64,000 nt of DNA from Streptomyces halobius (GCF_023277745.1 NZ_CP086322.1:8618001-8682000), one strand, 5' to 3'. Shown: positions 1 through 9,306, counted from the first letter of the stretch. A program made the numbers and translations. Notes: generated from the sequence alone by a model not told the origin.

Positions 1-87
1 CCGGTACTCCTCGGCGTTCGGGATCTTCCGGAGCGTCGCCGGGTTCTTGTCGTCGAGCCCGAGGACGAAGATGTGTGAGCTCGCCAT
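1..87 (-). CDS. Partial N-terminus of a probable ATP-grasp family protein
   Basis: Only the first 29 codons are present; the gene runs off the left edge. The reading frame opens MASSHIFVLGLDDKN and continues to EEYR. I recall this opening from streptomycete ATP-grasp/carboxylate-amine ligase proteins, but no catalytic motif falls inside the window, so the assignment rests on resemblance alone. It is divergent from the glycosylase gene starting 90 bases away. An unrelated N-terminus is possible. Confidence 0.5.
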   Translation of the reverse strand, partial: MASSHIFVLGLDDKNPATLRKIPNAEEYR

Positions 88-176
88 GGAGACCGAGTAG
101 CCGCGACGTGCGGCCCCGAAACCCCGCACTGCGCGTGGGCGTGATTCGGCCGGCCGGGCCAGGGGTACCCGGGGCC

Positions 177-941
177 ATGCCCGAGCTGCCTGACGTCGAG
201 GGATTCCGGGAAATCCTGGCCTCCTGTGCGCGCGGCCGCCGGATCAAGCGGGTCGAAGTCATGGACGCCGACGTGTTGCACGGAGCGGGCGCCCGGAGGC
301 TGGCCCGTGAGCTGACCGGCCGCCGCCTCGCCGAGCCGGAGCGGCACGGCAAGTGGCTGCTCGTCCGCACCGACGGTCCCACCGTGCTCCTTCACTTCGG
401 CATGACCGGTCTGCTGCTCTGCTGCGACGCCGACGAGCCGCGCCACCGGCACGACCGGGTCGTTCTCACCGTCGACGGCCACGAGCTCCGCTACCGCGAT
501 CAGCGCAAGCTGCGCGGCCTGTGGCCCGACGATCCCGACCGCGTACTGAGCGACCAGGGCCCGGACGCGATGGACCTCGGCCTCGCGGACTTCAGGGAGC
601 TGCTCTCAGCCCGGCGGGGCGGGCTGAAGTCGGCGCTGATGAACCAGTCGCTGCTCGCCGGGCTCGGCAACCTGACCGCCGACGAGATCCTGTGGCGAGC
701 CCGGCTGCGCCCCTCCCGTGCCGCTTCCGGGCTCACCGGCGAGGAGGTGCGGCGCCTGCACGCACGGCTGCGCAGCGTCCTGCGCTCCTCGATACGCGTC
801 GGCCAGATCCCGCCGAGGCCCAGCTGGCTGACCGGGCACCGCGACGACGCGGACCCGCACTGCCCGCGCTGCGACGGCCGGCTGCGCCGCGACCGCATCG
901 CCGGCCGCACGGCGGTGTGGTGCCCGGCGTGCCAGCGCTGA
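177..941 (+). CDS. Formamidopyrimidine-DNA glycosylase-like protein (Fpg/Nei family)
   Basis: A base-excision repair glycosylase of 254 residues, predicted to remove oxidised bases and nick the abasic strand through its N-terminal proline. The start at 177 gives MPELPDVEGFRE: Pro1 after Met removal and the following glutamate are the family's catalytic residues. Later come the helix-two-turn-helix region (MNQSLLAGLGNLTADEILW) and a C-terminal zinc finger with two Cys pairs (CPRC and CPAC). Earlier in-frame starts would bury the catalytic proline, so they are rejected. Fpg and Nei cannot be separated by eye; the short length suits the actinobacterial Fpg-like group. Confidence 0.9.
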   Translation: MPELPDVEGFREILASCARGRRIKRVEVMDADVLHGAGARRLARELTGRRLAEPERHGKWLLVRTDGPTVLLHFGMTGLLLCCDADEPRHRHDRVVLTVDGHELRYRDQRKLRGLWPDDPDRVLSDQGPDAMDLGLADFRELLSARRGGLKSALMNQSLLAGLGNLTADEILWRARLRPSRAASGLTGEEVRRLHARLRSVLRSSIRVGQIPPRPSWLTGHRDDADPHCPRCDGRLRRDRIAGRTAVWCPACQR

Positions 942-1142
942 ACACGCATGGGCGGAGCGGTGGCGCGCTGCTCCACTTCAGTGACCGGTGACCGGTGCCC
1001 CATGGCCGGGCCTCCCCGGGCGGCGGGCGACCGGAAGTACCGACCACAGGTCCGGCAGGCACGGTCAGGCTCAGGTCAGGGCGCGCGTCCGCCGCGACGT
1101 GCACCGGTCCTGTCGTTCAGTCGGTCCTGTCGTTCTCCGGTC

Positions 1143-2438
1143 TCACCCGTGGGGTGCGCTGCCGCCGGTTGTGCCCGCGCCGGGGCCAGCGGACGCGCCC
1201 TCGCCGGGCGCCACGGCGTCCGCGCCGACCACCCCGAGGGCGACCTTGGTCCAGCCGTGCTCCCGGCGGTCGAACGACCGGTAGGCGCTGAGGGCGTCCT
1301 CCGTCGCCGACCAACGGGTGACCAGCGGCAGCGGGTCGAGCTCCCCCGAGGCCACCTTGGCGACGAGGCCGGGGATGTAGCGGCGGTGGTTGCAGTTGCC
1401 CATATGGAGCGTGAGGTTCTTCTGCATGGCCTCGCCGATGGGGAACCGGTCCGCCTGCGGCGGGTAGACGCCGACGATCCCGATCGTGCCGGCCTTGGCG
1501 GCCAGCTGGACGGACCAACGGGCGGCCAAGCTGGGCGCGTTGCCCGGCTGCCAGTCGGCGTCGGCGGGGGGACGGTGTCCGGCGGCGATCTCGTCGCGTT
1601 CACGGTCGAACCGCTCCTCCTGACCGGCAAGCGCCCGGGCGGCGGGCCCGCCCGCGGGCCGCTCGGCGTCCACGCCGACCGCCTCGATGACCCGGTCCAC
1701 GCCGATGCCGCCGGTGAGCTCAAGCACAGCCTCGACGGGGTCCTCGGCCTGGAAGTCGATGATCTCGGCGTGCTGATCGCGGGCGAGGTCCAGCCGGTCC
1801 TGGACGCCGTCGACGACGATGATGCGGCCCCCGCCCTGGGACCGGGCGGCGGCGATGGCGCACTGGCCCACCGGGCCCGCGCCCAGGACGGCGACCGTGT
1901 CTCCCGGACTGACCTCGGCGAGCTTCGCGCCGAACCAGCCGGTGGGGAAGATGTCCGAGAGCAGGATCGCCTGGGCGTCGTCCACGGTGTCGGGCAGCGG
2001 CACGAGGCCGACGTGAGCGAAGGGCACCCGCGCGTACTCGGTCTGTAGTCCGTCGAGGCCGCCGACGGACTCGGGGCCGCCGAAGAAGGTGGTGCCGCCG
2101 CGGCGGCCCTGCGGGTTGGCGTTGTCGCACTGGGCGTAGTAGCCGGCCCGGCAGTAGCTGCACACGCCGCAGGCCACGGTGGAGGGGATGACCACCCGGT
2201 CGCCCGGGCGGAAGTTGCGCACGCCGGGGCCGGTCTCGGTGACGATGCCGACGGCCTCGTGCCCGAGCACCCGGCCCTCGGCCATGCCGGGGACGGCGCC
2301 GCGGACGAAGTGCAGGTCGGTGCCGCAGATCGCGCTTGTGGTAATGCGTACGACGGCGTCGTACGGGTCCTGGATGGTGGGTTCCGGCACGTCGTCGAGG
2401 CGGATGTCTCCGGGGGCGTGCCATACGACGGCCTTCAT
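1143..2438 (-). CDS. Zinc-dependent alcohol dehydrogenase (formaldehyde dehydrogenase-like)
   Basis: A 431-residue medium-chain dehydrogenase, likely NAD-dependent and acting on an alcohol or on formaldehyde in the cytosol. Visible are the catalytic zinc site (CGTDLHF, then GHEAVG), a structural zinc cluster with four cysteines (CGVCSYCRAGYYAQC) and a Rossmann glycine motif (GAGPVGQCAI). A long insert before the last third is typical of the FdhA-like subgroup. The start MKAVVWHAPGDI is chosen because AGGAG lies just upstream; a longer in-frame reading has no homologous N-terminus. It stands alone and faces a ku remnant 150 bases upstream. The substrate is not evident. Confidence 0.88.
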   Translation of the reverse strand: MKAVVWHAPGDIRLDDVPEPTIQDPYDAVVRITTSAICGTDLHFVRGAVPGMAEGRVLGHEAVGIVTETGPGVRNFRPGDRVVIPSTVACGVCSYCRAGYYAQCDNANPQGRRGGTTFFGGPESVGGLDGLQTEYARVPFAHVGLVPLPDTVDDAQAILLSDIFPTGWFGAKLAEVSPGDTVAVLGAGPVGQCAIAAARSQGGGRIIVVDGVQDRLDLARDQHAEIIDFQAEDPVEAVLELTGGIGVDRVIEAVGVDAERPAGGPAARALAGQEERFDRERDEIAAGHRPPADADWQPGNAPSLAARWSVQLAAKAGTIGIVGVYPPQADRFPIGEAMQKNLTLHMGNCNHRRYIPGLVAKVASGELDPLPLVTRWSATEDALSAYRSFDRREHGWTKVALGVVGADAVAPGEGASAGPGAGTTGGSAPHG

Positions 2439-2588
2439 GCTTGTGCTCCTCTCTTGGGATGTGGGGTGCTGGGTGCGCTTCGTGGTACCCGTGGCAGGGC
2501 GGCCGAAAACGCGCCGCACGCTGTGCCTTCCATGAGCTGGGGCGTGCTTCCCTCGCGGGCTCCCCGGCCTCATCCGTGTCCACACGGC

Positions 2589-2985
2589 TCACGAAGCCTT
2601 TCCGAGCGCCTCGATGAGCTCGTCCCGGTTCATCGAAGAGCGCCCGGGGATGTCGGCATCGGCGGCACGTTCATGGAGCTGCTTCTTGTTGAGCCGTTCC
2701 AGGGTGCCCTTGCCCTGCTTGCCTCCCGCCCGGCCCTTGCGCTGCTTGCTCCCCGCCCGGTCGACGCTCTTCTGCAGTACGTCCGTCAGGTCGACCACGC
2801 TGGTGGCCTGCGGGGGCGGCTCGGCCTTCTCGTATGTCTCCCCCTTGGCCTTCGCCTCGACGAGCTCCAGAACGCGCTCGCGGTAGATGTCCCGGTATTC
2901 CTCCGGGTGCCACTCCATGTCGAGGGCCTCGACCAGCTCCACCGCCGTCTTGAGCTCCTTCTCGGGCAGCTTGGCCGACGTCAGG
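2589..2985 (-). pseudogene. ku: C-terminal fragment of a Ku protein
   Basis: The frame reads KELKTAVELVEALDMEWH, then EEYRDIYRERVLELVEAKAK, then VVDLTDVLQKSV. This is the C-terminal arm of bacterial Ku, the DNA-end-binding dimer of non-homologous end joining. It ends in a SAP/Rho-like segment (RLNKKQLHERA, RSSMNRDELIEAL). The DNA-encircling N-terminal barrel is missing; upstream of about 2990 the frame becomes unrelated. It cannot encode a functional Ku. By eye it is closest to the ku copy at 8.3-9.2 kb, not to the N-terminal piece at 14.6 kb. Confidence 0.85.
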
Positions 2986-3084
2986 CATGTAAGATAAGTA
3001 GGCTGGTTCTGCACTTGCCTGAACGGTATCCAAGGGTGATAGGCACGTTGGCTACGTCTGCTGTCCTCCACCGCACTACCGAGC

Positions 3085-3605
3085 TGAGCGAGCCATATCG
3101 GGGGACGGGTCTACGTACTGGGTCGAAGTTCCTGCGCTACACCCTGCCGGGGTTCGAGCCGGGTGAGGACGGCCAGCACCGCACGATCCAGGCCCGGAGG
3201 ATCAAGTACCGCGTCGCGGTGCCGGGTTACGAGTGGCTGTCGGACGACCAGATCGAGAAGGTCCTCGACTGCACGACGCACGCCCGCGACCGGTTCCTCG
3301 TGGCCCTGCTGGCCGTCACCGGGATGCGGATCGGCGAGGGGCTGGGGCTGCGGCGCGAGGACATGCACTTCCTGCCCGACTTCACCTCGCTGGGCTGCCG
3401 GGTCGGGGGACCGCATGTCCATGTGCGGCGCCGTCTGAACAGCAACAATGCGTATGCCAAGTCGCATTACTCGCGGTGGATTCCGGTGGAGGCCGAGACC
3501 GTGGAGCTGTACGCCGCCTACCGCTAAGAGCGTGACACGGTGCCTGAGGCGGAGGGCTGCGACATGGTGTTCGTGAACCTGTTCCACGCCCCGCTGGGCG
3601 TCGGG
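3085..3605 (+). pseudogene. Tyrosine recombinase (phage/plasmid integrase) fragment with an in-frame stop
   Basis: The frame reads WLSDDQIEKVLDC, RDRFLVALLAVTGMRIGEG and LGLRREDMHFLPD, the start of a tyrosine-recombinase catalytic domain; the Arg in TGMRIGE is the first catalytic residue. A TAA at 3525-3527 interrupts it, after which the same frame resumes as ERDTVPEAEGCDMVFVNLF, so this is a point nonsense change, not a frameshift. Homology stops near 3605, where the zinc-ribbon hypothetical joins. The HxxR and nucleophilic Tyr motifs are absent. It is a dead integrase marking an old insertion. Confidence 0.8.
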
Positions 3606-3974
3606 CCTGGCTGGACCGCCCTGCTCGACCAGCTCCACCGCGACCTGCTCACCCTCGCCCCGGACTACCAGCTCGACGACCTCGCCACCAGATTCGGCGG
3701 CCTGTGCATCCACATTGCCGACCGCTTCGACGAGGCCGGCGAGTACAACGGCGCCTTCATGGATGCCGCGACCGCCCTCAGCGATGCCGCGGAGACCGTC
3801 TCCGAGCACACCTGCGAGCTGTGCTAAGCCCCCGGCCGTCCGCGCTTCCGCGGCGACCACCACCCCGCATGGATCATCACCGTCTGCGAGACGTGCCGCA
3901 CCCGCCCCCTGAGCAGATCAGCCATCCGAACGCGCGCCATCAGCAACGTGCCTAACCAAGCTCTACGGCGCTGA
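3606..3974 (+). pseudogene. Zinc-ribbon hypothetical protein, copy A (interrupted)
   Basis: In the same frame as the integrase fragment, this unrelated module reads LLDQLHRDLLTLAPDYQLDD, then FGGLCIHIADRFDEAGEYNG, then DAAETVSEHTCELC. A TAA at 3825 is followed in frame by PGRPRFRGDHHPAWIITVC and ETCRT. Without the stop it would be a small protein with two CxxC pairs forming a zinc ribbon. A second copy lies at 14283-14570 and keeps a glycine codon where this copy has the stop. I know the type only as a conserved streptomycete hypothetical; its function is unknown. Confidence 0.65.
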
Positions 3975-3987
3975 ACTGCAAGAACTC

Positions 3988-4218
3988 TTGACAACACTAG
4001 ATAAGCGACGGCCCCTGAAGATCACCGTGGAGACCACAGCCCTGACCGGCGAGACCGTGACCACCGTGTACGACCGCGGCCTCGCCCGCCTCATCCACCA
4101 CGAGATCGACCACCGCGACGGCCTGCTCTGCACCGCCCGCATGCGAACTGGAGTCGACCCGATCCCCGTGGAGGAGTACCGGCAGACCGGCCGGCCCTGG
4201 GTGTACGAAGGCGCCTGA
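3988..4218 (+). pseudogene. def: Peptide deformylase C-terminal fragment
   Basis: The frame reads ITVETTALTGETVTTVYDRG, then LARLIHHEIDHRDGLLCT, ending near PIPVEEYRQTGRPW. HEIDH is motif III of peptide deformylase, carrying two of the metal-binding histidines and the catalytic glutamate. Motifs I (GxGLAAxQ) and II (EGCLS), including the third metal ligand Cys, are missing, so the product cannot be an active deformylase. The full enzyme has about 180 residues; 76 remain. The open frame starts by chance inside the fragment. Confidence 0.75.
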
Positions 4219-4260
4219 CCATGCCTCACGGGCGGGGCCGGTGTCTGCCGTTTTCCCGTC

Positions 4261-4950
4261 CTACTGGAGTTCGCTGAAGCGTTCGGTCGCTCGGGTGCGG
4301 CCAGCGACGATGATGGTGTCGTCAGCCTCCACGACGGTCTCGGCGGTGGCGTAGGTGAAACCTTCGCCGGGGCGTTTGATGGCGACGACGGTGACGCCGT
4401 AGCGGGAGCGGACGGCGCTGTTGGACAGGGGGATGCCGACGATGTCGGCGGGCGGGTTGGTTTTGACCATGGCGAAGTCGTCCTCGAACTCGATGTAATC
4501 GAGCATGCGGCCGCGTACGAGGTGGGCGACGCGCTGGCCCATGTCGTGTTCGGGGTAGACGACGTGGTGGACGCCCAGCTGGGTGAGGATGCGGCCGTGG
4601 GCTTCGCTGATGGCCTTGGCCCAGACGTTTTCGATGCCGAAGGAGATCAGCAGCGAGGCGGTGAGGATGCTGGCTTCCAGGTCGGTGCCGATGGCGACGA
4701 CGGCACGGTCGAACTCGTGGACGCCGAGCTGGCGCAGGGCGCCTTCCTTGGTGGAGTCGGCCCGCACGGTATGGGTGAGAGTGCTGGAGAGGGCTTGGAC
4801 AACTTCTGCGTCTTCGTCGATGCCGAGGACTTCGGTGTCTTCGTCGACGAGTTCCAGGGCCAGTGCGCGGCCGAAGCGGCCCAGGCCGATGACGACGACG
4901 GAGCCGTGTGGTCCCGTGCGGCGTTTCTTGGGGGAGGCCTTCCTAGCCAA
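4261..4950 (-). CDS. TrkA/KtrA-type potassium uptake regulatory subunit
   Basis: A 229-residue cytosolic ring subunit that binds nucleotide and gates a TrkH/KtrB potassium channel. The N-terminal RCK_N Rossmann domain is clear (VVVIGLGRFGRALALEL), followed by the acidic adenosine-ribose site (VLGIDED) and a C-terminal RCK_C domain (from about residue 150, DIVGIPLSNSAVRSRYG). Its start overlaps the end of the upstream trkH-like gene by 8 bases, so the two are surely co-transcribed and translationally coupled. Length and domain order are normal. Confidence 0.92.
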   Translation of the reverse strand: MARKASPKKRRTGPHGSVVVIGLGRFGRALALELVDEDTEVLGIDEDAEVVQALSSTLTHTVRADSTKEGALRQLGVHEFDRAVVAIGTDLEASILTASLLISFGIENVWAKAISEAHGRILTQLGVHHVVYPEHDMGQRVAHLVRGRMLDYIEFEDDFAMVKTNPPADIVGIPLSNSAVRSRYGVTVVAIKRPGEGFTYATAETVVEADDTIIVAGRTRATERFSELQ

Positions 4951-6280
4951 TGACGGGTCGCTCCTCGGGAAGGTCGTACAGGCGGACGCGGCTGCGCAGG
5001 GCGAGTGCGGACGCGACGGTGATGGGGCCGAGCCGGCCGATGAACATCAACGCGATCAGCAGCAGCTGCAAGCCGGGGGACAGGTCGGCGGTGATGCCGG
5101 TGGACAGGCCGACGGTGGCGAAGGCGGAGGTGACCTCGAAGAGAGCCTGGTCCAGGCTGTGGTCGGAGACGACCATGAAGGTCACGGTGGTGATGGCGAC
5201 GGCGGCCACGGACAGCAGTACCACGGTAAGGGCCTGGCGATGGAGGTCGCCGTGAAGGCGGCGGTGGAAGATGTTGACCGCGCCCTCACCACGGATCTCG
5301 GCGTATATGACGAAGAACAGCACGGCGAAGGTCGTGACCTTGATACCGCCGGCGGTGCCGGCGCTGGCGCCGCCGATGAACATCAGCACGTCGGTGCCGA
5401 GCCAGCTCGCGGGGTTCATCTGCGAGGTGTCGATGCTGTTGAACCCGGCGGTTCGCGGCATGACGCCCTGGAAGAACCCGGCCAGCAGCTTCCCCGGTGT
5501 GTCCAGGGGACCCAGGGTGGCCGGGTTGGACCATTCGATCGCGGTGATGAAGGCGCTGCCGCCGACCAGGAAGACCCCGGAGGCCCACAGCACGATCTTG
5601 GTGTGCAGGGACCAGCCGCGTGGCTTACGGAATCGGCGGCGCAGCTCGAACAGGACGGGGAAGCCCAGTCCGCCGGCGATGACAGCCAGCGCGATGGGCA
5701 GGCAGATCCACGGATCGGCGACGAAGCCCATCAGGCTGTCGGAGTAGAGGGCGAATCCGGCATTGTTGAACGCCGAGACGGCGTGGAAGACGCCGAGCCA
5801 CAGCGCTCGCGTCCAGGACTCGTCGTAGGCGACGGCGAACCGCAGGGTCAGCACCAGCGCGGTGACCGCCTCCAGCAGCAGGCTGGCCTTGACCACACCG
5901 GTCACGACCGAGCGGACATCGCCCAGCCCCAGAGTCTTGGTCTCCGCGGCGGCCGTCATGCGCGCCTTCAGGCCGATGCGGTGGGAGACCAGCAGGACCA
6001 GCAGGGAGGCGAAGGTCATGATGCCGAAGCCGCCCACCTGGATCAGCGCCAGGATCACCGCCTGCCCGAATCCGCTCCAGTAGCCGGGGGTGTCCACCAC
6101 GACCAGACCGGTCACACACACCGCGGAGGTGGAAGTGAACAACGCCTCCAGCACACTGGCACCGCCAGGCCCCGTCTTGGCGACCGGCAGCATCAGCAGA
6201 CCGGTCCCGACCGCGACCGCCGCAGCGAAGCCGGCCACGACCACCTGCGCCGGATGCCGAAGACGCGGCCACCGACGCAT
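4943..6280 (-). CDS. TrkH/KtrB-type potassium channel subunit
   Basis: A polytopic membrane protein of about 445 residues that conducts K+ (or Na+/K+) under control of the neighbouring RCK subunit. Four pore loops are readable, including TSTSAVCVTGLV, AVSAFNNAGFAL, MPRTAGFNSID and FATVGLSTG; each carries the selectivity glycine. The ATG at 6280 opens MRRWPRLRHPAQ. A GTG two codons upstream (6286) is better spaced from a GGAGG and could be the true start. Longer in-frame readings lack homology. It overlaps the trkA-like gene by 8 bases. Confidence 0.9.
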   Translation of the reverse strand: MRRWPRLRHPAQVVVAGFAAAVAVGTGLLMLPVAKTGPGGASVLEALFTSTSAVCVTGLVVVDTPGYWSGFGQAVILALIQVGGFGIMTFASLLVLLVSHRIGLKARMTAAAETKTLGLGDVRSVVTGVVKASLLLEAVTALVLTLRFAVAYDESWTRALWLGVFHAVSAFNNAGFALYSDSLMGFVADPWICLPIALAVIAGGLGFPVLFELRRRFRKPRGWSLHTKIVLWASGVFLVGGSAFITAIEWSNPATLGPLDTPGKLLAGFFQGVMPRTAGFNSIDTSQMNPASWLGTDVLMFIGGASAGTAGGIKVTTFAVLFFVIYAEIRGEGAVNIFHRRLHGDLHRQALTVVLLSVAAVAITTVTFMVVSDHSLDQALFEVTSAFATVGLSTGITADLSPGLQLLLIALMFIGRLGPITVASALALRSRVRLYDLPEERPVIG

Positions 6281-6499
6281 CACCACAACAAGCCCTCCGC
6301 CCAGCGGACAGGCACCTTGATTGTTCGCACCCGGAGACGATAGACAACACCAGCACCCGTCCCCGGCACCGGACCCTGCCGTACGTCCGTCGTCGTGTCT
6401 GGGCTTGCAGCATGCGCCCCCGCCGCGGCAACCGTCCGCTACGGGTCCCGGGGGTTCAGTCATGACACCCCCGCCCGGCTCCGCTCAACGACGCCGCGG

Positions 6500-6830
6500 C
6501 CCTGGTGTCACGTGGGGCCGTCTGGCCGACGATGGCGACGACGGGAACGTGGTCGAGTTTGGCGTCATGGAGCCCGTTGAGCAGATGAACGGCTCCAGGA
6601 CCTGAGGTCGCGGCGCAGACCCCGACTCTGCCGCAGAACTTGGTGTAGCCCACCGCCTGGAAGGCCGACATCTCCTCGTGCCGGGACTGGATGAACCTCG
6701 GTGGGTCCTCCGCCCGGTCCCACGCTGCGAGCAGTCCGTTGATGCCATCGCCCGCGTAGGCGAAGACGTGCTCCACATCCCACTCGCGCAGCCGCTTGAG
6801 GATGTAGTCGGCAACGTGCGTTCTGCTCAT
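6500..6830 (-). pseudogene. N-terminal fragment of a thiamine-diphosphate enzyme (pyruvate oxidase/acetolactate synthase type)
   Basis: A perfect GGAGGTG lies upstream of ATG 6830. The frame then reads DYILKRLREWDVEHVFAYAG, DGINGLLAAW, SRHEEMSAFQAVGYTKF and GVCAATSGPGAVHLLNGL. This is the PP domain of the ThDP family; the glutamate in RHEE activates the cofactor. Homology ends at VVAIVGQTA, about 105 residues into a protein that normally has 540-600. The central and C-terminal domains are absent. Translation signals survive, so a useless N-terminal peptide might still be made. Confidence 0.8.
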
Positions 6831-6909
6831 GACACACCTCCGACCGCTCGTGCGTCAGTGGCATCGTCGGGTATCACGCAGAAATCGCCTCAACCCCCGT
6901 TTCCGCTGC

Positions 6910-7245
6910 TCATCCGAGGAGCGCACGGGGCTTGAGCGGTGGAGTCCGCATGCCCTCGCCGGTGCGCAGGGCCGTGAGGAATTCGGCGAGCATCTCCTCG
7001 GCCGTGTGCTGCGGGGTCCCAGCTGGTCCCGGGCGCGTGCAGCATCCAGGAGGGGCAGCTCGAGCAGGGCGTCGAGCAACTGCGGCGGGACGGGGGCGAG
7101 GTGGGCCGTCCACGCGGCGCTTGCGGCGGTGTGGACGGCCTGCCGGGGCAGCCGCACCACGCGGGCGCCGAGCAGTCGGGCAAGCACCCCCGCGTCGATC
7201 ACGGGTTCGGCGGCCAGGTTGAAGGCGCCCCGGGCGTCGGACCGC
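6910..7245 (-). pseudogene. C-terminal remnant of an NAD-dependent sugar epimerase/dehydratase, frameshifted
   Basis: One frame reads FNLAAEPVIDAGVLARLLGA, then LPRQAVHTAASAAW and LLELPLLDAARARDQLG; a second frame continues TAEEMLAEFLTALRTGEGM. Together they match the C-terminal half of extended short-chain dehydrogenases, so a single-base slip lies near 7000. The Rossmann domain and catalytic YxxxK are missing. It abuts the UdgX remnant on the other strand, marking a deletion or rearrangement junction near 7247. Confidence 0.6.
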
Positions 7246-7248
7246 CGG

Positions 7249-7664
7249 TCAGCTGTTCCTGCGTGCCTGCACGGAGGCGAGCATCGACCCGGACGAGACG
7301 TACGTGACGAACGCGGTGACGCACTTCAGGTTCATCAGAGGGAGGAGCGCGGCAAGCGGCGCATCCACAAGCCCCGCTGCGCGAGCTGACCGCGTGCCAG
7401 CCGTGGCTCGCGGCCGAACGTCACCTCGTGAAAACCGAGTTGATCATTACGGTGGGCGCCACCGCGGGCAAGGCGCTGTACGGCTCCGGCTCCCGCGTGA
7501 CGCGGGAGTGCAGCACCGTGCTCGACCCCCGGACGGCCTTGACGCCGACGAAGTCGTGGCCACGATCCACCCTTCGACCGTGCTGCGTGTCGAACGAGAA
7601 CCGCGAGGAGATATACGCGGGCCTGGTGTGCGAACTCCGAGTAGCGACAGCGGCCCTGGGCTGA
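7249..7664 (+). pseudogene. UdgX-type uracil-DNA glycosylase remnant, multiply frameshifted
   Basis: Three frames together spell a UdgX C-terminal half: LFLRACTEASIDPDETYVTN, then VTHFRF, then RGKRRIHKP, then LIITVGATAGKALYGS, and finally REEIYAGLVCELRVA. The KRRIH loop is the hallmark of UdgX; its histidine forms the covalent bond with uracil-DNA in the characterised mycobacterial enzyme. At least two frame changes separate these blocks, so no full protein can be made. The N-terminal half, with its iron-sulfur cysteines, is missing. Confidence 0.75.
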
Positions 7665-7812
7665 CTTTGGCTTCATACGTTCACCTGGCCGAGCCCGCCG
7701 GGGGGTGCCGGTTCGCGGCTGAGGCTCGTCCGGTACGGCCAGCCGGGTATCTTGCCCTCTGGCTCGTCCGCGCCTTGGGGGCGGTGGAGGTTCTCGCTGA
7801 AAGCCTTGAGCA

Positions 7813-8289
7813 GTGTCGGAAGAACGGAAGGCAGCGGGCAAGGACGTGTCCGGGATGCTGGGCCTCTATGGGCGCGGAGTCCGTACGGCGCTGCGGGACA
7901 ACGCGACGGCGTACGGTTTCTCGATCTCCATCACGGCAGCGTACGGACTCGTGACTAGCACCCAGGGGACCGCTGCCGCGGGCGAGACCGTGATGTTCGC
8001 GCTGGGGTCCGCGACGGCGTTCCTCGTAGTGGGCCTGGTCTTTCTGACACTTTTCCGCCACGCCCGGCTGTCCGAGGGAGAACAGGAACTGACCCTCGGC
8101 GGAGTCATCGATGTGCTCTCCGTGGCCGTTGCCGTGTCGGCGGCCTATGGACTGTCCCTCGTTCCTGGTTTCGCCGCGTGGCCTTTGACCGGCCTTGGCA
8201 CGGTCAGCGCGTACCTGCTGGCCGGTGGCATGGACGTGGTCCTTGCCCGTCTCACGGCACGGCACACCAGCATGGGTAAGCCGGAGTGA
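7813..8289 (+). CDS. Small integral membrane protein, unknown function
   Basis: A 158-residue protein with four likely membrane segments: FSISITAAYGLVTS near 36-50, FALGSATAFLVVGLVFLTLF near 62-82, VIDVLSVAVAVSAAYGLSL near 98-116 and GLGTVSAYLLAGGMDVVLA near 127-145. The N-terminus is cytosolic-like and charged. The GTG start has no strong ribosome site. I recognise no family. It is intact while flanked by broken udgX and ku genes; the ku reading frame on the other strand runs into its 3' end. It may be part of the same stress island. Confidence 0.6.
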   Translation: MSEERKAAGKDVSGMLGLYGRGVRTALRDNATAYGFSISITAAYGLVTSTQGTAAAGETVMFALGSATAFLVVGLVFLTLFRHARLSEGEQELTLGGVIDVLSVAVAVSAAYGLSLVPGFAAWPLTGLGTVSAYLLAGGMDVVLARLTARHTSMGKPE

Positions 8290-8329
8290 CGCGTTGCGTA
8301 CCATGCGACCCGCCCGTTCGGCACCCGCG

Positions 8330-9216
8330 CGTACCGTACGACAGCAGACTGTTCCGCTTTCCTCGTGAGGGCCGCCGCCAGTTCTGCACGATTCATCGAG
8401 GACCTGCCGCGAATGCCGGCCTCGGTGGCTCGCTCGTACAGTTCGGACTTGCTCAGCCTGGCCAGATCCTTCTTTGCCGGTGCACGTTTTCCCTAGCCCC
8501 GGGCGGAGTCGACGCTGGCTTCCAGCACGCTCATGAGGTCCACGACGTTGGTGGACTCGGGCGGTTCCTGCGCCTTTTCCACCGTCTCCCCCCTTCTGCT
8601 TCGCCTCGACGAGCTTGCGGACGTTTTCCTGATAGACGTCGTGGTAGTCCTCGGGATTCCATGTGGTGCTCAGCGTTTCGATGAGCTGCACCGCGGTCTT
8701 GAGCTCCTTGCCGCGCACCCGCGACTTTCCGGGCAGATCGCGTACCTCGCGGTTCGGGTCGCGCACCTCATCGGCCCAATGCAGTGTGTGCAGCGCCAGG
8801 ATGTCGTCCTCCGCCTTCACCGCCACGAGGTATTCGCGGTTCCGCATCACGAAAGTGGCGATACCGGCCTTGTTGCACTCGGCAAGCGCTCTGTGCAGCA
8901 GGCTGTAGACCTTTCCGTGCTCCTTCCCGCCCGGCCCCCGGTAGTACGTCTGGTCGAAAAAAATGGGCTCCACTTCATCGAGGTCGACAAAGCCGCTGAT
9001 CTCCAGGGCCTTGGAACGCCCGGGCGCGATCTCGTCCAGTTCATCGGGCTCGATCAGGACGTATTCGTCGCCCACATCGAGCCCCTTGACGATCTCGTCG
9101 GCCGGAACCTCTTTGCCGGTGCGTTCGTTCACCCGCCGGTTACGGATCCGGTCGGGGGTACCGCGCTGGATGTGGTGAAAGCGGATGGTGTGGCTGTCCG
9201 TCGCGGAATACAGCCG
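8330..9216 (-). pseudogene. ku: Ku protein gene, N-terminally truncated and twice frameshifted
   Basis: The main frame runs from LYSATDSHTIRFHHIQRG through RIRNRRVNERTGKEV, IAPGRSKALEISGFVDL and KELKTAVQLIETLS to LVEAKQKG. This is the Ku core with its arms. At a run of six G (near 8591) the frame shifts; the correct continuation is ETVEKAQEPPESTNVVDL. After VDSARG a stop and a second slip precede ARLSKSELYERATEAG and RSSMNRAELAAAL, the SAP-like tail. The first ~18 residues of Ku are replaced by unrelated sequence. A sequencing error could explain one slip but not the missing start. Confidence 0.8.
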
Positions 9217-9306
9217 CGCCCCCGCCCTCGCCCCGGGCGAGTGTTGACCCTGGGGCGGATGCGGATCACAGTGTGAGTAGGCATGCTCACGAGATCGGAG
9301 AATGCT

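Noticed and set aside
4522..6343. Long plus-strand open frames across the potassium genes
   Set aside because: They are antisense to clear TrkA/TrkH coding sequence and have Gln/Asp/Gly-rich nonsense composition.
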